Source: Paenibacillus sp. GP183
Lineage (GTDB): Bacteria; Bacillota; Bacilli; Paenibacillales; NBRC-103111
NCBI RefSeq assembly: GCF_900104695.1
Contig: NZ_FNSW01000001.1
Span: 1,116,001 to 1,180,000 of the forward strand
Length of the DNA: 64,000 nucleotides
Reading direction: 5' to 3'
The position numbers and the translations under genes are program-made. How positions within the stretch are numbered: the stretch's first letter is position 1; each line of letters begins with the position of its first letter. Shown one piece after another: positions 24,273-32,680 of this stretch. The notes below the pieces were generated by a model that saw only the letters and a list, made by a program, of their open reading frames with translations, was not told the origin of the DNA and did not search any database.

Positions 24273-24695
24273 TTAGCGAAAGTCAGTGACAGACCAATAA
24301 TCATCCGCCTCAATAAGGCTTTTTAATGCCTTGTTTGCTACATTTTCGTAAATATTGCCGAAGAAATTAACTTTGTCGTACCTAAACCAATCATCCTTAT
24401 CTCCAATCCTTACCCTAATATTGGGATGCAAATCATATGCGGTCACTTTGTTCGGAGGGACTTTTTCTCCCCAATGATGGGTAAAGCCCTCTGGTGAACA
24501 AACAGCTACCTCCATAAAAAAACCACCACCATATTTATCGAATTGAAATGTTAGGAGGTCTATTTTCTTTTCCGTTATTCTTCGAAAATGCGGAAAAGTA
24601 CCCTTGAAGTCACGGTCACGTAGGCTTGGAATAACGATATTTTTAAGCGAACTTATCATTTTATCTCTCTCCTCGGACAACTTAACTTCCCCCAT
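24273..24695 (-). CDS. DUF4304 domain protein
   Basis: 140 residues. It shows the DUF4304 pattern: IVIPSLRDRDFKGTFPHFRR, then KKIDLLTFQFDKYGGGFFME, VAVCSPEGFTHHWGEKVPPN and a terminal WFRYD..NIYENVANKALKSL. The function of DUF4304 is not known; such genes often lie in variable regions beside toxin-immunity-like genes. The stop codon TAA is 2 bp from the right end of IS110 element 2, so the insertion spared the gene but separated it from its former downstream sequence. Confidence 0.7.
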   Translation of the reverse strand: MGEVKLSEERDKMISSLKNIVIPSLRDRDFKGTFPHFRRITEKKIDLLTFQFDKYGGGFFMEVAVCSPEGFTHHWGEKVPPNKVTAYDLHPNIRVRIGDKDDWFRYDKVNFFGNIYENVANKALKSLIEADDYWSVTDFR

Positions 24696-24766
24696 CTTCC
24701 TCTTTGTTCAATTAGACGCAGGGTAGGAGAATTCGTTGCTACGACTAAGAACCAGCAAATCATTCC

Positions 24767-24861
24767 ATTATCCTGCCCGTTCGCACAGCAGGCCACCGAG
24801 TTTATCACAGGCAGCCTGCTTGATCTTTGTTATGGAGCTATCGTTTTCCGTTAGTTCAACG
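24767..24861 (+). repeat. Dispersed CCGTTAG repeat, complete unit
   Basis: ATTATCCTGCCCGTTCGCAC, hairpin CAGCAGGCCACC..CAGGCAGCCTGCTTG, then GAGCTATCGTTTTCCGTTAGTTCAAC. The hairpin arms differ from most units yet still pair. Confidence 0.85.
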
Positions 24862-24916
24862 ACATTCATTCAAATTTAGCCTCAACTATAACAAAACCGA
24901 TGTTGCTCATCATGGG

Positions 24917-25513
24917 TTATTGAGTGGTGTCCTGTTTCCCCTTCTTAAGCCAATCTTGAAAAAAGGTATCGTCGTTCAACCCAAAATATGCCTTCGTGAA
25001 CCGCACAAACTCATCCGTACTCACTTGCTTGTATTGATAATTCGTGAAATAAGCGTGAAGGAACGTAATTCCTACTTCACCTCCGCCAAGACTATCAAAT
25101 AAATCTTTAAACTTCATCACCGGCTGAGCGTAAAGACGCTTAATAATATCTGCACCTTCGTACTCCGATAATGGCAGATTAGTTGGCTTGGAATAGGTTG
25201 TGTAAAACTTCTGAGCAAAGCTGAAATCATTTAAATATAGCGATGTTGTTAATTCCGTCAAACCCTCGTCCAACCAACCGTCATGATATGGATCATTGTT
25301 GACAATGGCATAAAACCATTGGTGCACTATTTCATGAACAAGACTATGTTTGAGACTCCATTCATTTTCCGCCGTTCCGACAGTGACTATACCCGGGTAT
25401 TGCATGGAGGATAGATCGCCTATAATTATATCGAGTTGTTTGTGTGGATAGGTACCAACGTGCTTATTTAAAAAGTCGAATGCTTCAGCAGCGATTTGAA
25501 CCGCATTAGTCAC
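24917..25513 (-). pseudogene. M1-family metallopeptidase, C-terminal fragment
   Basis: 198 codons covering only the catalytic core and C terminus of an M1 aminopeptidase. The zinc motif HEIVHQW is at residues 60-66 with the second glutamate at 83 (LDEGLTEL), 18 residues after the second zinc histidine as the family requires; a QYPGIVTVG exopeptidase-like loop precedes it. The family is normally at least 400 residues, so the N-terminal beta domain is missing. Upstream sequence (25514-25700) has no matching frame and carries a repeat, indicating deletion. Confidence 0.75.
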
Positions 25514-25663
25514 TGTACATGTTTAAGCGATTGATGAATGATTGAATCCAATCCACAACAACACCTGTACTGCTTCTACGCTCATGGGCATCAAAAAAGC
25601 ACCATCGTGTGATGATGCCTTGTCGCGGCGATCTGCTTGTTGGATGAAACTTCTCTTTTATTG

Positions 25664-25690
25664 AACTATAGTTTTCGTTAGTTGAACGAA
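25664..25690 (+). repeat. Dispersed CCGTTAG repeat, right half
   Basis: GAACTATAGTTTTCGTTAGTTGAACGA preceded by a TTTATT stretch. A degraded hairpin GTCGCGGCGATCTGC lies upstream. Confidence 0.6.
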
Positions 25691-25719
25691 AACGATCAAT
25701 CGGGTATGACAATAACCAA

Positions 25720-25824
25720 TTACTTCCTCCGTTTTTTAATTACAAAGAATATGACATAAAAGAATGCTACAACCAACACTATTGATAACACTTGAACCAT
25801 AGCCGTTGAAAGATTAAAGCTCAT
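25720..25824 (-). CDS. Single-helix membrane microprotein, 34 aa
   Basis: MSFNLSTAMVQVLSIVLVVA continues FFYVIFFVIKKRRK: one membrane helix with a basic cytoplasmic tail. An AAAGGGGG ribosome site lies 6 nt before the ATG, which is strong support for so short a gene. It resembles small membrane peptides of Bacillota with no known function. Confidence 0.55.
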   Translation of the reverse strand: MSFNLSTAMVQVLSIVLVVAFFYVIFFVIKKRRK

Positions 25825-25886
25825 GATTATCCCCCTTTGTCTTTATCATTAATTTTACCACGCCAAGCGTGGATACAGTAATAAAA

Positions 25887-25980
25887 ACTAACCTGCCTGT
25901 TACCTCAATGAAAAAAACAGGTCACCGATTAGACAGCTCAGATTGTCTTTATATAGCTATCGTTATCCGTTAGTTCAATG
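25887..25980 (+). repeat. Dispersed CCGTTAG repeat, complete unit
   Basis: AACTAACCTGCCTGTTACCTC, a weak hairpin (AACAGGTCACC..GACAGCTCAGATTGTC) and TAGCTATCGTTATCCGTTAGTTCAATG. Confidence 0.75.
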
Positions 25981-26033
25981 TTTATCACTTACTCAACCGC
26001 CGCTGCCGTCCCGAATTACATACACAGTGTTTA

Positions 26034-26386
26034 TTATCTAATTCTTAGATGTCTTTTAAGTTCTTGAAATGGTGTTGTAAACGAGTCGTTATACTTTAAA
26101 ATGTGTTCGTTCAATGGTGTCCACAGTTCCTTCAAATCATCATGTAATTCAGTTGTATTTGCTATCGAATAATCGAATAAAGGCGTATTAAAAAATAAAG
26201 AGTATTCCATATTAAAAAATCATCTTGTAATAATAAGATCATTCGAACCGCATTAGGTATGTAATTAAATGCTTCCTCGGCTGACAAACCATTTGTAATT
26301 GCCTCAAAAGCCTTCGCGAAATACCACTCGTCTTCGTCTAATCTTACTTGCCAATTTACATATATGTCGACCAGTCTTTGATCCAT
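26034..26386 (-). pseudogene. Hypothetical gene with a frameshift
   Basis: It starts MDQRLVDIYVNWQVRLDEDE and AFEAITNGLSAEEAFNYIPN. In the T-rich stretch near 26220 the frame shifts: the first frame stops at 26162, while a neighbouring frame gives MEYSLFFNTPLFDYSIANTT, then LHDDLKELWTPLNEHILKYN to a stop at 26034. The restored protein would be about 117 residues, helical and soluble. Family not recognised. Confidence 0.5.
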
Positions 26387-26515
26387 TTCTTCACCTTCTA
26401 TTTTCTTGTACCTTACGTATTATTCGCGAGTTTCTACAAAGTAGTTATTAAGCTGGAATTACGAATATTGATCTCAATCTATTTTACCGTAATTGGGAAT
26501 TTAAATGTTATTGCA

Positions 26516-26540
26516 CTATCGTTTCCCGTTAGCGTAACAA
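26516..26540 (+). repeat. Dispersed CCGTTAG repeat, right half
   Basis: CTATCGTTTCCCGTTAGCGTAACAA, lying between a broken hypothetical gene and a metallo-hydrolase remnant. Confidence 0.7.
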
Positions 26541-26575
26541 CATCGTTTCACTAAAAGATAACTTGCTGAAACCCT

Positions 26576-26796
26576 TTATAATCCTTGGCTAAGTCCTAAT
26601 ATCTGTTCATTTACATTACTTAATCCCCCGTGATAACAAACCACGGATGCAATGTCAAGGTCTACATATTTTTTCAAAGAGAGACGAGCTGCATTCATAT
26701 CCAGTGTGGTCGGGACATGAATTCCCCCGAGAATCCCGTCTACACTGTACATCGAATCCCCGGCAATGAGAGTCTTACTTTGCCTTAAATAAAATA
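26576..26796 (-). pseudogene. MBL-fold metallo-hydrolase, C-terminal piece
   Basis: It reads FYLRQSKTLIAGDSMYSVDG, then ILGGIHVPTTLDMNAARLSL, KKYVDLDIASVVCYHGGLSN and a TAA stop. AGDS supplies the metal-bridging Asp, and CYHGG the last histidine of the metallo-beta-lactamase fold. The matching N-terminal half lies at 28110-28378 on the same strand, with about 1.3 kb holding a haloperoxidase-like gene between them. Confidence 0.7.
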
Positions 26797-26854
26797 CTCG
26801 CTATCAAGTTGGTGGAGTATTGGCGTTGTTATTCCCTTTACAAACCATTCCTTG

Positions 26855-27715
26855 TTAAATCGCTGTCTTCTTGCGACTATGATTCTTCCTTACCGTAGAC
26901 TGACAGCGTTCGTCAAAACGAAATGGAATTACTTGGATGTAAGGAGGCGGAGGTAGTTTTGCATTTCGGTTTTCTCGAATTGGAACATCAATCGGTTGAG
27001 ACTTGGAGTTCCTTTCCTTCCTCAGTTGAGCTACAACAATTTTGCCAATTTGTCGTCCAAGACTTAATCCTTCTTCATTGTCTACGGGGAAATGTACACC
27101 AGCATACAAACGGGAAATCGCACATTCTTCTGCTAGTTGTTTCAGTCGCTTTGATTCACCTGGAAAAAAATAGCTTAAGATGACTTGTGCACATCCAGCA
27201 GCCGCTGAGTGACCGGAAACGTAAGCAGGGAAGCGAGGCGTGCAAAGTACGGTGGCCAGATTTCGGTCAAGCTGATTAGGACGGGCAACATCCCAAAGAT
27301 ATTTATAAAACCAAGTGACCACAAACGTATCGTTTATTCCAGCCTGTACCGCCGCTAAAATTCGTGCTGCCCGTACAGGTGTAATACCATATGTGTCAAT
27401 TAAACGGTCTATGATCGGGGTAAACTGTTTAGTCGCAACACCTGTCCCCCAATACTTGGCGACTCTGATCTGATGTTTCGTTAATTTTTTTAATGTTTTT
27501 TGAACTATCTTTAGTTGTTCATTCCACTTGATTGAGGTGGGGTGTTGGATGAACAGTTTCACTCTTCTTCCACTTCGGTCTCTTATAGTCCCTTTTCGAT
27601 CTAATCGTATATAATTCGTCGACCAGGAACCGGCTAATGGATCAATTGGATTGGTTGGCGGCTTTTTTTCACCTGCATAAGGAAGTTTGGACCAACGCGG
27701 ATACATAAACCGCAT
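26855..27715 (-). CDS. Vanadium haloperoxidase/PAP2-superfamily protein
   Basis: 286 residues. The three PAP2/haloperoxidase motifs are visible: KYLWDVARPNQ (about 140), PAYVSGHSAAAGC (about 170) with the catalytic His, and SRLYAGVHFPVDNEEG (about 205) with Arg and His. The long N-terminal segment and helical insert fit vanadium-dependent haloperoxidase-like proteins rather than small lipid phosphatases. There is no signal peptide or membrane helix. Many bacterial members lack proven halide oxidation and may be phosphatases. The gene lies within the split metallo-hydrolase gene and was probably inserted there. Confidence 0.85.
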   Translation of the reverse strand: MRFMYPRWSKLPYAGEKKPPTNPIDPLAGSWSTNYIRLDRKGTIRDRSGRRVKLFIQHPTSIKWNEQLKIVQKTLKKLTKHQIRVAKYWGTGVATKQFTPIIDRLIDTYGITPVRAARILAAVQAGINDTFVVTWFYKYLWDVARPNQLDRNLATVLCTPRFPAYVSGHSAAAGCAQVILSYFFPGESKRLKQLAEECAISRLYAGVHFPVDNEEGLSLGRQIGKIVVAQLRKERNSKSQPIDVPIRENRNAKLPPPPYIQVIPFRFDERCQSTVRKNHSRKKTAI

Positions 27716-28109
27716 ATCTTCACCTCTTCTTTGAATTTGTCTTAATTCTTAATATGCAAAAATATAAAAAGCACGTAATGAAATCGCCTAGTAACCAGCA
27801 CTAAAGACAGTTTTTATTTTTAGACATTAATCTATACAAAATTCTTAAAATCAACTTACGATCCATAAGAAAACCCTTCCACACTTGTAGAAGGGTCTCA
27901 TAACGCTTTGCATTTTGATTAGATTTTCCTCACCAACAACACACAGCACTCCACATGTGTCGTATGTGGATCATCAATGTTTTAACAAAGCTAATTCTAA
28001 AGAGAAACGAGTCGAAACCAATGTATATTTCAACTCGCTTTTCTTTTTTTGTTATCTTTAGGCTGTACGAATCCAGTCATTCATATTAACCACTAATTCC
28101 ACTCTTTGC
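27716..28109. other. Intergenic stretch with a minus-strand terminator
   Basis: A hairpin ACCCTTC (27873-27879) / GAAGGGT (27890-27896) is followed on the minus strand by a T run, so it terminates leftward transcription. A second weak pairing, AAACGAGTCG..CGCTTTTC, lies near 28015. I see no gene. Confidence 0.5.
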
Positions 28110-28378
28110 TTTACCACCGGGAGTATGCCCAGCCAGGTGTATGGATGATGCGAATCCTACCGCAAAACGGCAGTTCCTGACCGTCTATCAAGGTTTCATC
28201 CACTTTGCCCTTCGGGGGATTCTCAAGGTGACCGTCTTTTATAAGAGGTATCTCCCCCTGAATATACGGCTAATCCAGCTCATGTGCATATACTTTAACA
28301 TCATTGCCACACTCCTTCAAAATCTCAGGAAGACTGCCTATATGATCCACATCCTGATGCGTCAAAATCACAACTTTT
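28110..28378 (-). pseudogene. MBL-fold metallo-hydrolase, N-terminal piece
   Basis: It reads KVVILTHQDVDHIGSLPEIL, with the zinc motif THQDVDHIG, then KECGNDVKVYAHELD, a stop codon, and PYIQGEIPLIKDGHLENPPK leading to IIHTPG with a frame slip before GHTPGG. The family order continues directly into the fragment at 26576-26796, so this is the other half of one dead gene. The extreme N terminus is also missing. Confidence 0.65.
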
Positions 28379-28599
28379 AGTTTGTTGAACGACTACGCCA
28401 TTCTTGCATTTTCATCAAGGGGCGTGTTTGCGGTTGTGAACAGGCTTTTTCAGTCGGATATACAGCGTTTATGCATGATCTTCTTTTTAATAACCCCTCT
28501 TGTCATGGAAACGGCAGAGACTTACCATAAAAAATTGGTCTATTCATGTCCACACTTTATGACATCATATTCAATATCTTATATGAGGAGGTGATAGTT

Positions 28600-28845
28600 A
28601 TGTCCCGTATCTCAGAGCATTATCACACATGTAAACAGCATTTGAACAAAGAAGTTTGTATCATAACAAAGCAAGAACAAATGTACGTCGGCACTATTAT
28701 TAAAGTCGATAAAACTCACGTTCACTTACAACTACACCCGACATACACAGAGGACCAATTTCATACATCGACATTTTCAGTGATACCTCTAGTTTTATTT
28801 GACTTACTTGCAGTGTTTTTATTGAGTACCTCTTTTTTCATTTAA
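28600..28845 (+). CDS. Hypothetical protein with C-terminal membrane helix, 81 aa
   Basis: It starts at ATG 28600 with a textbook GAGGAGGTGA site 5 nt upstream. The sequence begins MSRISEHYHTCKQHLNKEVC, then IITKQEQMYVGTIIKVDKTH, which looks like a small LSm/OB-type beta barrel. The C-terminal hydrophobic segment is VIPLVLFDLLAVFLLSTSFF. Similar small proteins occur in Paenibacillus, sometimes with Tyr/Pro-rich linkers; the role is unknown, spore-related use being possible. A terminator follows. Confidence 0.65.
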   Translation: MSRISEHYHTCKQHLNKEVCIITKQEQMYVGTIIKVDKTHVHLQLHPTYTEDQFHTSTFSVIPLVLFDLLAVFLLSTSFFI

Positions 28846-28854
28846 AACATTCTT

Positions 28855-28885
28855 ATACCCTCAACAAGGAGGGTATTTTATTTTC
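28855..28885 (+). terminator. Rho-independent terminator
   Basis: ATACCCTC (28855-28862) pairs with GAGGGTAT (28869-28876), followed by TTTATTTTC. Confidence 0.8.
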
Positions 28886-29038
28886 AATAGGTAACAGGGT
28901 GAGGACTCGAATCTGCTTTTCTGTTCTATCCGGTCCAAAACGAATCTCCCTTATTTAACGAATTGAGTTTGAATTCCTATTTTTGCCCGACTTCTTTAAG
29001 TCATGGCCTTGAATCTGCAGGTTGATACATTTGCTTGA

Positions 29039-29341
29039 TCAATCTAGGCACCTCCGATAAGTTATGTTGGTTTTGCGGAAAAGAAAAAAGCAGCCTGTTA
29101 GGCTACTTTTAAAATTCAGCCTTACCTTGTAATACACTGTCACCGATAAAATTCCAATAGCAGAGCCAAGTGCGGCCATTGTTGCGATTACGTCGCCGGC
29201 GTTGTGTACGCCGTCAGCGATCAATAAATGACTATTGAATAGAAATCCTACAACAATTTTTAAACCGGTTAAAATTAAATTGCTTATTAAACTAATCCAG
29301 ACAGCTAACATCACAATTGAAGATCTGTTTGTATCTCCCAC
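29039..29341 (-). pseudogene. CDF-family cation transporter, N-terminal fragment
   Basis: From GTG 29341 (GGGGGG upstream) it reads VGDTNRSSIVMLAVWISLIS, then LILTGLKIVVGFLFNSHLLI and ADGVHNAGDVIATMAALGSA. HxxxD-type metal ligands in the second helix (DGVHNAGD) identify the cation diffusion facilitator family. Only about 75 residues match before sequence diverges, against about 300 in a full transporter, so this is a truncated gene. Confidence 0.7.
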
Positions 29342-29640
29342 AATATCCCCCCTCAAGCACATAATCTTTATAGATTAATAAAGAAAGCTTGTCCACGAAT
29401 TATCGACTCAGTATTATCGTTGAATACATGTCTACGGCGATACACCCTATGTCACTATTGGTTTCTTGGTGTCGATACTCCAGATTGGCGTTATCTGGAC
29501 TATAATAGTAGGTAGTACTCAACGTATTTTATGTTAAGTGCTACCTATTTTTTATTCTTTATAGTATCATTAATTATACTAAGAGAACGAAGTATTTATA
29601 GTATACAATGTGTTCGTTTGTATCTACCTTACTTTGATTT
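29342..29640. other. Intergenic stretch with a long hairpin
   Basis: AGGTAGTACTCAAC (from about 29511) pairs imperfectly with GTTAAGTGCTACCT (ending about 29548), followed by TTTTTT. This could be a terminator or attenuator. Nothing else is recognisable. Confidence 0.5.
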
Positions 29641-29648
29641 GGAGGCGA

Positions 29649-29765
29649 CTGCTCACTCCTTATTCAGAAGATGAAATGAAGTTTCACCCTGTTTCCAAAG
29701 CCGTCAATTATGTGAAAAATCAGGAATCCGATCTCATCAAAGAAATCACCATCTACAGCAATTAA
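29649..29765 (+). pseudogene. SOS-response-associated peptidase (SRAP/YedK) 3' remnant
   Basis: 39 codons to a TAA: LLTPYSEDEMKFHPVSKAVN, then YVKNQESDLIKEITIYSN. The PVS..VN...N...LI pattern is the C-terminal end of SRAP/HMCES proteins, which form covalent links to abasic sites in single-stranded DNA. The catalytic Cys2 end is absent. The remnant ends 14 bp before the IS1182 element. Confidence 0.6.
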
Positions 29766-29779
29766 AAATAAACCACCAG

Positions 29780-31477
29780 GGGAGAGCACTGCAAAAAGCT
29801 TGTTTTTAGCTTTCTTGGGAATTCGGATTTAAGTAATAGGAGCAAATAAGATTTTTACCTAAAAAATGCAGCTATTCTCTTTATGAGACTGGCTGCATTT
29901 TGTTTATTAGCTTTATCATTCTTTTGACGTTTACCACAAATATCGTGAGCAGGGTCTGTATTCGCATTCGGAATAGACCACGGTATTTCGCCTTGGTCAG
30001 TCCATGATGTCTCTTTAATTCGGCATTTTTATGTTCAATAATCGGTCGTCGTTTCATTCGTTCTTTAAACGATTCACTCTTCTCGAATGCCATGTGATCC
30101 TTGTATTGATCTGCGACGATCCGAATGGAATACGTCTTGCTCTTTGATTCAGGTTTGTAACAACCTTCTCGGAGCGGACATGTCTTGCACTTTTCTATGT
30201 CGAAGTAGAATACCAATGAACGACTATGTCCTGATTTCTTACTTCCCTGAATAGCTTTTCGGGTGCTATGTTCTCCTGCTGGACAAAGGACGAAGTCAGC
30301 GTCTTTGTTATACTCAAATCCTTCTTGCTTTAAGCCACCCGTATGTACAATTGGATTAAGTGGAATAATCGCTTGAATCTCTTTTTCTTTTAACTCAGAC
30401 AAATTTTCTTTCCCGGAATAGGCCGTATCTGCAAGGATTTCTTTCACTTCCAATCCTGCTTCTAAGGATTGTTTAATTAAATTTGACAATTGTTTTCCAT
30501 CATCGTTACTCCCACCTGTCACTTCAACGGCTGTAATTATCTCTTCTTCTGTCATAGCAATGTGGTTCTTGTAGCCAAAAAAAGATTTTGTATTGCTCTT
30601 CCATCCGAATCGTGCTTCTGGATCAATGGCGGACATAATCCCTTTGTTTGCAAGTAGGCGTTCATCCTCAACAATTTGTTTAGCTATCTGTAGTTTTTCG
30701 GAAATGGCACCCTCATGATCAGGAAGAAACGTTTCGACCGATTCACCGAGTTGAGCCAGATAATGCAGCATCACCTTTTCAGCATCTGGTTGGTCTTTTT
30801 GAAGCTCGGGTTTACGCGGTAGTTTTTTCTCGAGCTTGGGATGCTTTTTGATGACGGTTCGTAATAGTCGCTTCGCCGCATCTCGTAAAACATCTAATGC
30901 TCTTTGTTTTTGACTCGCTGCTAGGGAATGGGTGGAGTCCACGATTAACGACTTGGATTTAATCAATCCTTTTTCAATGCATTGTTTTACGATCACCTTC
31001 AACAATTCGTCGATTTGACTTGCCCCTAAGCGATGATTGCGAAACCGAGAAAGCTGCGAGGAATCCGGAAGAGCCTCCTCGGGATTCAAACCAACGAACC
31101 ATTTGTAAGCCAGATTCACTTGCGCGTCTTGTATCATCCGTTCATCAGATAATCCATAGAGAATCTGCAGAAACAATAAACGAAACAACAATTCGGGTTC
31201 GTTTGCAGGTCTTCCATAATATTCGCAATAGGAGGATCGAACAAGTTCATGGACAAAAGAAAAATCCACAACCTCATGAATCTTACGAAGCAAGTGGGCT
31301 TCTGGAATGAGTTTATATAATTCTGCATGAAACGAGGCAGTCATTTGTTTGGCAGAGTGTAGCATGCTTTTCACTCTTTCTTTTTTCTTTTATTATACCA
31401 AAATGCAGAAAACCCAGCACCTATACGGCACTGGGTTCCACTTTACAAATATTGTATTCGTTTTGCAGTGCTCTCCC
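29780..31477 (-). mobile_element. IS1182-family element
   Basis: Ends are the inverted repeat GGGAGAGCACTGCAAAA (29780-29796), complemented at 31461-31477. A TGCAGC..GCTGCA hairpin lies just inside the left end beside the transposase stop, and an AACCCAG..CTGGGTT hairpin lies upstream of the transposase start. It interrupts a small gene at 31478-31711. Confidence 0.88.
29881..31374 (-). CDS. IS1182-family transposase (DDE)
   Basis: 497 residues, full length. The N-terminal DUF772 region (about 40-120) includes YYGRPANEPELLFRLLFLQI and LPDSSQLSRFRNHRLG. The DDE catalytic residues are in SLIVDSTHSLAAS, EILADTAYSGKENL and IIEHKNAELKRHHGLTKAKY. A Cys cluster CPAGEHSTRK..CKTCPLREGCY is typical of the family. 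No frameshift is seen, so it is potentially active. Confidence 0.95.
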   Translation of the reverse strand: MKSMLHSAKQMTASFHAELYKLIPEAHLLRKIHEVVDFSFVHELVRSSYCEYYGRPANEPELLFRLLFLQILYGLSDERMIQDAQVNLAYKWFVGLNPEEALPDSSQLSRFRNHRLGASQIDELLKVIVKQCIEKGLIKSKSLIVDSTHSLAASQKQRALDVLRDAAKRLLRTVIKKHPKLEKKLPRKPELQKDQPDAEKVMLHYLAQLGESVETFLPDHEGAISEKLQIAKQIVEDERLLANKGIMSAIDPEARFGWKSNTKSFFGYKNHIAMTEEEIITAVEVTGGSNDDGKQLSNLIKQSLEAGLEVKEILADTAYSGKENLSELKEKEIQAIIPLNPIVHTGGLKQEGFEYNKDADFVLCPAGEHSTRKAIQGSKKSGHSRSLVFYFDIEKCKTCPLREGCYKPESKSKTYSIRIVADQYKDHMAFEKSESFKERMKRRPIIEHKNAELKRHHGLTKAKYRGLFRMRIQTLLTIFVVNVKRMIKLINKMQPVS

Positions 31478-31711
31478 AGGGGGCTGGACCCCTTTAAGAA
31501 AATAAGTAAGAATGAAAGCATCTTCACTAAAGCTAAAGAACCTTTGTTTAACCATATAGACGAAATCATCGATTTCAACTAGATCTTCAATTCCGATCGA
31601 GGGTAATGGAAATGTAGTTTCTTGTTCGAAAATGAGTTCGTCTGCCAATAAAAATCTCGTTATAAATACTTCAATCGGAAGGAATAACTGCTCGGTTTGG
31701 ATTAAATCCAT
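31478..31711 (-). pseudogene. Hypothetical gene cut by IS1182
   Basis: It starts with GAGGTGTCCCAAA then ATG and reads MDLIQTEQLFLPIEVFITRF, LLADELIFEQETTFPLPSIG, DLVEIDDFVYMVKQRFFSFS until the IS end at 31477. After that only element sequence follows. The stop and C terminus are lost. Family not recognised. Confidence 0.55.
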
Positions 31712-32066
31712 TTTGGGACACCTCTTAACTGTGTATATTCAATAACGGTATATGTCCTCCCTCAGGTCTTGGCGTGTTTGTTTGTCATGTAGGGACATAT
31801 GACAAGCGGCATATGTCCAGTTTGTTCCATGAGATTTTTTTTACATATGTACAAAATGCAATATTTTGTGAGGATGTAACCGAGTATCAACCCAAATGCC
31901 ATTTAAGGCCCCGATTTTTCATTTTCCCATTTTAGTGGAAAAAATAATCTTCGACCAAGAAAAAAATGGCTCACAGGGCCATTTTTTATCATTCTGGAGA
32001 CGTTTTGTTTATGGACATGTACACAAAAGTGGGTGTTTTGTATTAATATCATTTTTTATTTATTTG
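31712..32066. repeat. Intergenic stretch rich in CATATGTCC/ACAAAA dyads
   Basis: No gene. Several copies of ATATGTCC or GGACATAT occur (near 31750, 31795, 31815), with ACATATGTACAAAATGC..ATTTTGTG (31843-31872) and GGACATGTACACAAAAG..TTTTGT (32012-32040). The same dyad occurs at the start of the long CCGTTAG units at 17637 and 22392. Confidence 0.55.
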
Positions 32067-32510
32067 TTACGTGCCGAGGTTACGAACAAATGCAGTGACA
32101 TTGCCTAAACAGCAAGACCCTTGCGGATTGTTGACTTCACAACCACAACGATCAGCTTGAACTTGTTCTCGAATATGGTCAATTGGTTGTTTTTTATCTT
32201 GCACTGCCTTTAGACGCTCTCTCGTCCAGCCAAAACAATAACAAACGGGTACATCCAGCGAATCCTCTTTTTGGAAAACCGAGACTTTGAGGGTATCTTT
32301 GCTAAAGGTTTGCGTATCACTAAAATAGACAACATCACATGAAGGAGTAGAGCAAAAAGCATATGATAATTCGGGTTGGAAAATCTCCAATGCAGAAGGT
32401 TTAAGCAATGCTTTAAGAGTAACTGGTGGGACGCTTTTTCCATTCTGCCCACAAGAAGGGCAAATGTAGATGGTTTTAGGTTTGCTAGATGTTTGACAAC
32501 AACTCTCCAT
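32067..32510 (-). CDS. CopZ-type [2Fe-2S]/zinc metallochaperone-like protein
   Basis: 147 residues from ATG 32510, 8 nt after GGAG. The N-terminal Cys pairs (MESCCQ, IYICPSCGQNGKSVPPVTLK) suit a zinc site. The middle part carries FCSTPSCDVVYFSD, and the C-terminal half VCYCFGWTRERLKAVQDKK and RCGCEVNNPQGSCCLGNV suits a [2Fe-2S] cluster. This is the layout of the CopZ-NT domain described in archaeal CopZ. The usual C-terminal ferredoxin-like heavy-metal domain is absent, and no copper ATPase lies nearby, so a role in copper handling is inference. Confidence 0.75.
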   Translation of the reverse strand: MESCCQTSSKPKTIYICPSCGQNGKSVPPVTLKALLKPSALEIFQPELSYAFCSTPSCDVVYFSDTQTFSKDTLKVSVFQKEDSLDVPVCYCFGWTRERLKAVQDKKQPIDHIREQVQADRCGCEVNNPQGSCCLGNVTAFVRNLGT

Positions 32511-32585
32511 AAATATCACTCCTATTCAGTGTGCCATCTCGTACCACTTTCGAAGGATTATTAAGTTTTAGCATAACATTAAAAT

Positions 32586-32654
32586 TGGACATATGTACAA
32601 AAACTCCTATTTTGTTCATATGTCCTTTATGGAGCTATCGTATCCGTTAGTTTA
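32586..32654 (+). repeat. CCGTTAG repeat preceded by a CATATGTCC palindrome
   Basis: GGACATATGTACAAAA..TTTTGTTCATATGTCC forms a long dyad (32587-32624). GAGCTATCGTATCCGTTAG then ends the unit at 32650. The usual GC hairpin is replaced by this dyad. Confidence 0.75.
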
Positions 32655-32680
32655 GAGTTCACAATCACATTGTGCCTCCT

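Noticed and set aside
28382-28594. 70-codon plus-strand frame before the small membrane protein
   Set aside because: No ribosome site; overlaps the ribosome-binding region of the real gene at 28600.
29505-29556. Long hairpin considered as a riboswitch
   Set aside because: No conserved riboswitch core; a simple stem followed by T residues fits a terminator or attenuator better.
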